Of a DNA stretch of 11,827 bases, positions 8,066-11,827 are shown piece after piece. The translations under genes and the position numbers were made by a program. Position 1 is the first letter of the stretch, and each line of letters opens with the position of its first letter. Below the pieces are notes generated by a model. The model saw only the letters and a list, made by a program, of their open reading frames with translations. It had not been told where the DNA came from and made no database searches. Source of the DNA: Phoronis ovalis (Eukaryota; Phoronida; Phoronidae); the NCBI GenBank assembly GCA_028565635.1, contig JAOXYB010049902.1:1-11827 (forward strand). Reading direction: 5' to 3'.

Positions 8066-11000
8066 CTGTAAAATAAATTATAAAAGTTCCAGTAGAGTTT
8101 TATAAATATAGGTTCACATATAAATTTGTAAATGTTAGTGCAATCCTACGCATTTCTTTCTGGTGAGCGTTCATACTGCAAATTAAAACCGCATTCATCC
8201 GCAAATATCTAATTTAGGAGGTCAACTAAGTCCCGCAGTTCAGTGGTATGAAAGAGATCGTGACCAAATGGACACAGCGTTAGCTTAAGTAACCTGGATT
8301 TACTGTCCACGTAGCTAACCAAAAAAGCTATCACTGCAAAAATAAACGTAACTATCTCTTTATTAAATAATAAGATACTATAAAACAGTTATCAACTCAC
8401 ACTTCTAGCAATATATTACTTACTCAAAGCATTTCCTTTCTCAATCTCTTTAATTTTCTTTTCTTGTTCCTCTATTTTTTGTTGCATTTCTTCACATTTT
8501 TCAATCTTAGCTTCTTTCGCTTGCTCTTCTTGTTTACGTTGTTCTTCTTTTACAGCGATCATTCTATCTTTCTCGCTTAGAGCCTGACATACATAAACAT
8601 ATAAATCATTACAATGCAATTGTCCTGTTAACATTTGCTGTGGGGTCATCAACAATAAATTGATGTTTCTTTCAAACATAATTATTATAAATATTATTAA
8701 TTTAGCACTCATTTCAAGTTCTTTCAGGTACATAACAGCATAAATGAATGTATGACTTTACATTGTTAATGTTCATTCTATGTGAACAGTTACCTTATCG
8801 CTATCTGAAATCATCTTTGCCACAATCTCCATTTTTTGCGAAAAGTCCCCCAAGACTGTTTTTTCGCATGGCCCTTTGTTTAAAGTTTTACTGTAGTCGA
8901 CTATTAGTTGATCATATTTATTCTTGTACTCGGAGTATCCGCCTGGCTTGCTGTATCCACCTTCCTTTACTGTTCGTCCAATTGGTTCATACAACTCCTC
9001 TAGGACTTTGCAGCAGCGTTCTACGGATTTCGCTTCATTCATTTCAGAATAGCTTCTGCTTTTTTTATCCAAATCTGCCTAAAATAAGTTTACCCCAAAA
9101 TCATTACCAGTGACAAAGGCGAGAAAAAAACTCGCGCAATATGTAATACTAGCTGATACCCTGTAACTGCAGGTAATAAGAAAGCATAACTATTAAGAGC
9201 GTTAACTGATTTGGGGTATTTATGGTTGTGTATGTAGCCGAAATGAAATTAACTATTATAATCGATCACCGCTTAATTGCGCTTATCTGGACACAAAGTG
9301 AAGGCAACCGCAATGTCTGTAAGGCGATTTTATAAAAAATTGGAATTGAAGTTTTTTGCTGAGCGTCCAAAAGACGGTGTTCGGTAGTTTCTTTGTGCTG
9401 ATAGCGAAAATATTTGAAAAAGCTAGACATATTAACGGTCGTAAAATTAAGAATGTATCAAAGAAAAATACAAAAAGCAGACATTTCAATTAAGAAAAAA
9501 TAAAATGAACTACGGATTTGACTTTGAACTTACGGCCGCTGTATACGTTCATTAAATGCTAGAGTATTTGTATACCTTAATTTTGTCATTGATCACGTAT
9601 TTGTTACAGAAGCACGTTGCCATGGGAATCCTAACATTAGATGGCAATTAGAAAGTGGGCATTTACTGGCAAGAAAAAACTTGTTGCCAAACTCCTCGAC
9701 TACGTCTAAAGTAAGACAGACATACAAACGTTTTTCGATTGACAAAAGCGGCCTTATATTAATATTGATAATTTTAATCTTGAAGAAGTAAAAGGTTAAT
9801 TACGAAAACAAACATGCATGTACTTATGACGTGCAAGTATGCAGAAAATAATTTTGTCCAAAAATAATAGTAATAACTTAATAAGTATAACATATATATG
9901 CTATAGTTCATATCATGATCAATGATCTAAACTAAAACGAGGTAGAAATCACCAGCAACATTTCGTAAAATTCTCCTGAGTCGTCAAATAATGCGTGTTT
10001 TGAATACTCTTCAATAGCCAACATTCTGGCTGCATGAGTTACAGCATGAAACTTGTCCAAAGACATTGGTAAGTCGTGCTCCATGTCCCTGTCCACCTCC
10101 TATAAGAAGCAGTACAGTTTATATTGAACTTCATTTATGAACCTGACAGTCTTTTATATTTTTTATTTAAACGGCAGTTTAGAATTTACTCTGACACTGG
10201 TTTTGCACGAGATAATTGTATCAACGATATTCTAATTTAAACAAAAACGAAACTCATGTAATAGTGTCTGCTAATTTATTACCTTTTGAAAAGAATCTAA
10301 GGCAGTTGCCACTGCCTTTTGACATTCATAATCTCTCATCATTTTGAATGCATTTTCAATACAAGGGATACCTCCTTCGTTTATTCGTTGCAGGTACTTC
10401 TCCACAAGGAATAGATAACCTATGGTTATCCGAGAGATAAAACGTATCATAATTGTAAATTAAACACATTAAGCAGGTGTTGTAAACATAGATTTACGTG
10501 GATTATGTACTACTAGCTTGTATACAAATAACTTTCTTAAAAAAATTATAAAGTTTACGCTGAACTAAGGATAACATGTAGTATACCAAAGTCACTGTGA
10601 ATTGATATGCCGATATATAAAACAAAATTTAGAATTCAGCGCTTACGTACATGTATATGTAATGATATATAAGCAACAATTACAAATGTCTTACGTGGTC
10701 CGGTTATGCAGGTATCATACTGCTTTAACGGTTTTGCTTCATTGTAAATGAATTCGCGTAGATCTTGTATTTGTGGCAAAGGTTTATTCTCAGCAGACGG
10801 AACTAGCACTAAATTTTTTAGCACAAAACATTTCCTTTCACGGAAGAATTCTCGAATACACTCTCTCGGTGCGTTGAAATTTAGAATTTTTGTACCAAAT
10901 CCTTTCTTTGATTTTAAGGCGTGCTCAAGATATTCATCTGCTGGGCATTCTTTCCCATCGATTTTCAATTCTAAATCAAAGTCTCGAACGACCCAAATAA

Positions 11001-11086
11001 ATGATGGAAAATATTTCTCAAACTTAGTGCCATCTTCCGCTTCATCAGACTGAATGTTGATGTGGTTTGTAAGTTCCGTAACGAAA
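7971..11086 (-). CDS. GBP: Guanylate-binding protein (GBP-like large GTPase), 3' six exons, 5' end off the right edge
   Basis: GBPs are dynamin-superfamily GTPases. In vertebrates they are interferon-induced and coat intracellular pathogens and vacuoles; a similar immune role here is inference. The exons are 11086-10695, 10419-10283, 10099-9953, 9078-8794, 8583-8424 and 8065-7971. They total 1216 nt and give 404 residues with no internal stop. All introns are GT-AG and all phases agree. Recognisable family landmarks in order are VTELT, then VVRDFDLEL (the RD motif that replaces the usual NKxD), DEYLEHALK, CIREFF-x-KKCF-like IREFFRERKCF, ITGPR, GGIPCIENA, YSKPGGY, and a coiled coil rich in E, K and Q. 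Human GBP1 has 592 residues, and this fragment matches roughly residue 150 to the end. The P-loop, switch I and DxxG exons are not in the window; the intron before 11086 exceeds 740 bp. The family call is secure. Orthology to any one vertebrate GBP is not claimed. Confidence 0.93.
8066..8423 (-). other. GBP intron between exons E and F (358 bp)
   Basis: The donor is GTAAGT at 8423 and the acceptor TTTTACAG ends at 8066. No further exon is seen within it. Its first bases encode the alternative stop discussed for exon E. Confidence 0.7.
8424..8583 (-). CDS. GBP: GBP exon E: charged coiled-coil effector helix
   Basis: The acceptor is ATGTCAG|GCT and the donor is TTTGA|GTAAGT. The exon is 160 nt, 53 codons plus one nucleotide. 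It begins ALSEKDRMIAVKEEQRKQEE and is then nearly continuous E/K/Q/M helix to KEIEKGNAL, equivalent to helix alpha-12 of GBPs. It is clearly shorter than in human GBP1. If the intron is retained, the frame ends two codons later (SK, then TAA at 8418-8416). If spliced, the leftover A plus AA from exon F gives Lys and the frame continues. I favour the spliced form because the donor is a perfect GTAAGT and the phase fits. Confidence 0.85.
8794..9078 (-). CDS. GBP: GBP exon D: middle domain to start of effector helix, YSKPGGY motif
   Basis: The acceptor is TTATTTTAG|GCA and the donor is GATAAG|GTAACT. The exon is 285 nt, 95 codons, phase 0 at both ends. It starts ADLDKKSRSYSEMNEAKSVERC, abbreviated here as LDKK to ERC, which matches human LEKKRDDFC to DRC. 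EELYEPIGRTV and then EGGYSKPGGYSEY follow; YSKPGGY is one of the most conserved strings of the family. The exon ends KMISDSDK, where human GBPs have AILQTDQ. A second AG lies 4 nt inside the exon and would shift the frame, so the first is chosen. Confidence 0.93.
9079..9952 (-). other. GBP intron between exons C and D (874 bp)
   Basis: The flanking exons align to the family without a gap, so no exon is missing here. A 68-codon minus-strand frame (9489-9283) is rich in F and L and is unsupported. A small GCGAG/CTCGC hairpin with an A7 loop lies near 9119-9136. Confidence 0.8.
9953..10099 (-). CDS. GBP: GBP exon C: middle-domain helix
   Basis: The acceptor is CTTATAG|GAG and the donor is TTGCTG|GTGATT. 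The exon is 147 nt, exactly 49 codons, phase 0 at both ends. The protein begins EVDRDMEHDLPMSLDKFHA and continues THAARMLAIEEYSKHALFDD, ending EFYEMLL. It aligns to the GBP region around human residues 370-415 (PTETLQELLDLHRD and the following helix). Without splicing, the frame would meet a stop about seven codons into the intron. The downstream intron is the longest between two exons seen here, at 874 bp. Confidence 0.9.
10283..10419 (-). CDS. GBP: GBP exon B: first middle-domain helices
   Basis: The acceptor is CCATAG|G and the donor is CAAAAG|GTAATA. The exon is 137 nt: two nucleotides complete the Arg codon split from exon A, followed by 45 codons in the phase that joins exon C at phase 0. 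The protein reads YLFLVEKYLQ, then RINEGGIPCIENAFKMM. This matches the GBP middle-domain stretch just after the conserved GPR (human NGPR, then SGDLPCMENA). The exon lacks an ATG-initiated frame of any length, so it is easily missed without splice logic. The intron on its 5' side is 275 bp. Confidence 0.9.
10695..11086 (-). CDS. GBP: GBP exon A: end of GTPase domain with RD motif
   Basis: The acceptor is a good pyrimidine tract ending CCTTTTCAG just before 11086, and the donor is CCAC|GTAAGA at 10695/10694. The exon is 392 nt: one nucleotide finishing a split codon, 130 codons, and one nucleotide starting an Arg codon. It opens with FVTELTNHI, then an acidic linker, then FIWVVRDFDLEL. That RD pair corresponds to TLRD (181-184) of human GBP1, which contacts the guanine base. 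DEYLEHALKSKKG and the basic IREFFRERKCF segment follow, and the exon ends at the start of the middle domain (CITGP). An unspliced reading would run on about 20 codons into the intron, which shows that the splice site rather than the open frame sets the end. Confidence 0.92.
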
Positions 11087-11827
11087 CTGAAAAGGATTGT
11101 GAAGGAAAACAGAATAAATAGTTATGTCACTAGAATATTACTAAGCGAACTCATTACATAACGTGTACATGCATATATGGTAAGCCTACAAGCTATTTAT
11201 GAGCCAAGTATCTCAAGTTGCAATGATCGCTGCATGTTTATGTTAAGTATTAGTCAATAGTTAATTATATATGCAAACAAAATATTTGAGCTCGAGTTAT
11301 CTAAACGTAATCAAATATATGTACCATTTATTTAAAGTAAAGACCCATATTATGTACGGAAAACCATCTTGAACAATCCGGCAACAGAATGAAGTGCAAG
11401 AAGAATCTAGTTAAAATAGGAAATATACATAGACGTGAGGATTTGTGCTGTTTGGGCGGAATACATGTGTTTCGAAGCTTTTCAAAAAATCTTGTTGCAT
11501 ATTTTTACGTTTTTCCAACGGAAATAGATAGTTGTATATACTAAGCGGGATTTTGTGCGGTAGGAAAACACAGTCACAACAAAACTAATACTTAGTGGAT
11601 ACTAGATAAGGCAGAAGCACCGAACGAGGATAATTTTTTATGGCTTGATATAGCAAACCAACAGGAACGTCAAGTTAGCAGATAGCAGATAGCAGATGAA
11701 AACGTCAAGTTAGCAGATTGCAGATAGCAGATAGCAGATGAAAACGTCATGTTAGCAGATAGCAGATATCTGCTAGAAATCATCTGCAGATGAAATCATC
11801 TGCTAGAAATCATCTGAATTCTAGCAG
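11087..11827 (-). other. Part of the GBP intron upstream of exon A
   Basis: Exon A opens in mid-domain with a split codon, so an upstream exon must exist. No GTPase motif (P-loop, DxxG) is readable here on the minus strand, so this is intron. It contains the minisatellite at 11666-11827. Confidence 0.7.
11666..11827. repeat. AGCAGAT minisatellite that inverts to ATCTGCT, runs off the right edge
   Basis: Units of 35 bp (11666-11700) and 42 bp (11701-11742) and a third partial unit all begin AACGTCA(A/T)GTTAGCAGAT. They differ by whole 7-bp AGCAGAT steps. At 11760-11775 a perfect 16-bp palindrome (TAGCAGATATCTGCTA) marks a switch to inverted units. These repeat with a 30-bp period (ATCTGCTAGAAATC at 11768 and 11798) and include a second palindrome, CATCTGCAGATG (11781-11792). 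The array continues past the window. Confidence 0.92.

Noticed and set aside
8748-9113. 121-codon plus-strand frame
   Set aside because: It is antisense to GBP exon D, which carries the conserved YSKPGGY string.
10748-11053. 101-codon plus-strand frame
   Set aside because: It is the shadow of GBP exon A on the opposite strand; the minus-strand reading matches the GBP family closely.
1-11827. CRISPR arrays, tRNA or rRNA genes, prokaryotic operons
   Set aside because: No spaced identical repeats of CRISPR type, no tRNA cloverleaf with a GTTCRANNC arm and no rRNA-like blocks were seen. The spliced genes show eukaryotic DNA.

Overview
This is a window of metazoan nuclear DNA. It is AT-rich, and its genes are small exons with GT-AG introns, embedded in repeat-laden non-coding sequence. 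The two recognisable genes, a guanylate-binding-protein (GBP) family GTPase and an ABTB1-type ankyrin/BTB protein, fit an invertebrate such as a bivalve mollusc. That placement is inferred from gene family, intron size and composition only. Nothing looks bacterial or viral.

Right part (7971-11086, minus strand): the 3' portion of a GBP-like large GTPase gene. I assembled six consecutive exons by matching splice sites, phase and family alignment: 11086-10695, 10419-10283, 10099-9953, 9078-8794, 8583-8424 and 8065-7971. They encode 404 residues: the end of the GTPase domain including its RD base-recognition motif, the helical middle domain, a charged coiled-coil helix, and an unusual glycine/valine/isoleucine-rich C-terminal tail. 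The exons for the P-loop and switch regions must lie beyond the right edge. The intron at the right edge carries an AGCAGAT-based minisatellite that flips orientation.

Left edge (1-674, minus strand): two exons (674-534 and 167-1) of an ABTB1 (BPOZ) homologue, covering the second BTB domain. The gene continues off the left edge. Its earlier exons (ankyrin repeats and first BTB) were not recognised in the 7 kb between it and the GBP gene.

Middle (675-7670): no convincing gene. It holds a MITE-like element with about 47-bp terminal inverted repeats (1221-1540), a GC-rich islet with a 28-codon frame (2360-2446), a short tandem duplication (2759-2874), a diverged tandem repeat with hairpins (4899-5170), a (TG)n microsatellite (5636-5674), an inverted-repeat pair with TCTGAA hexamers (6097-6394) and a CACGTG palindrome (6709-6720). 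The two genes share a strand but show no sign of a shared function.
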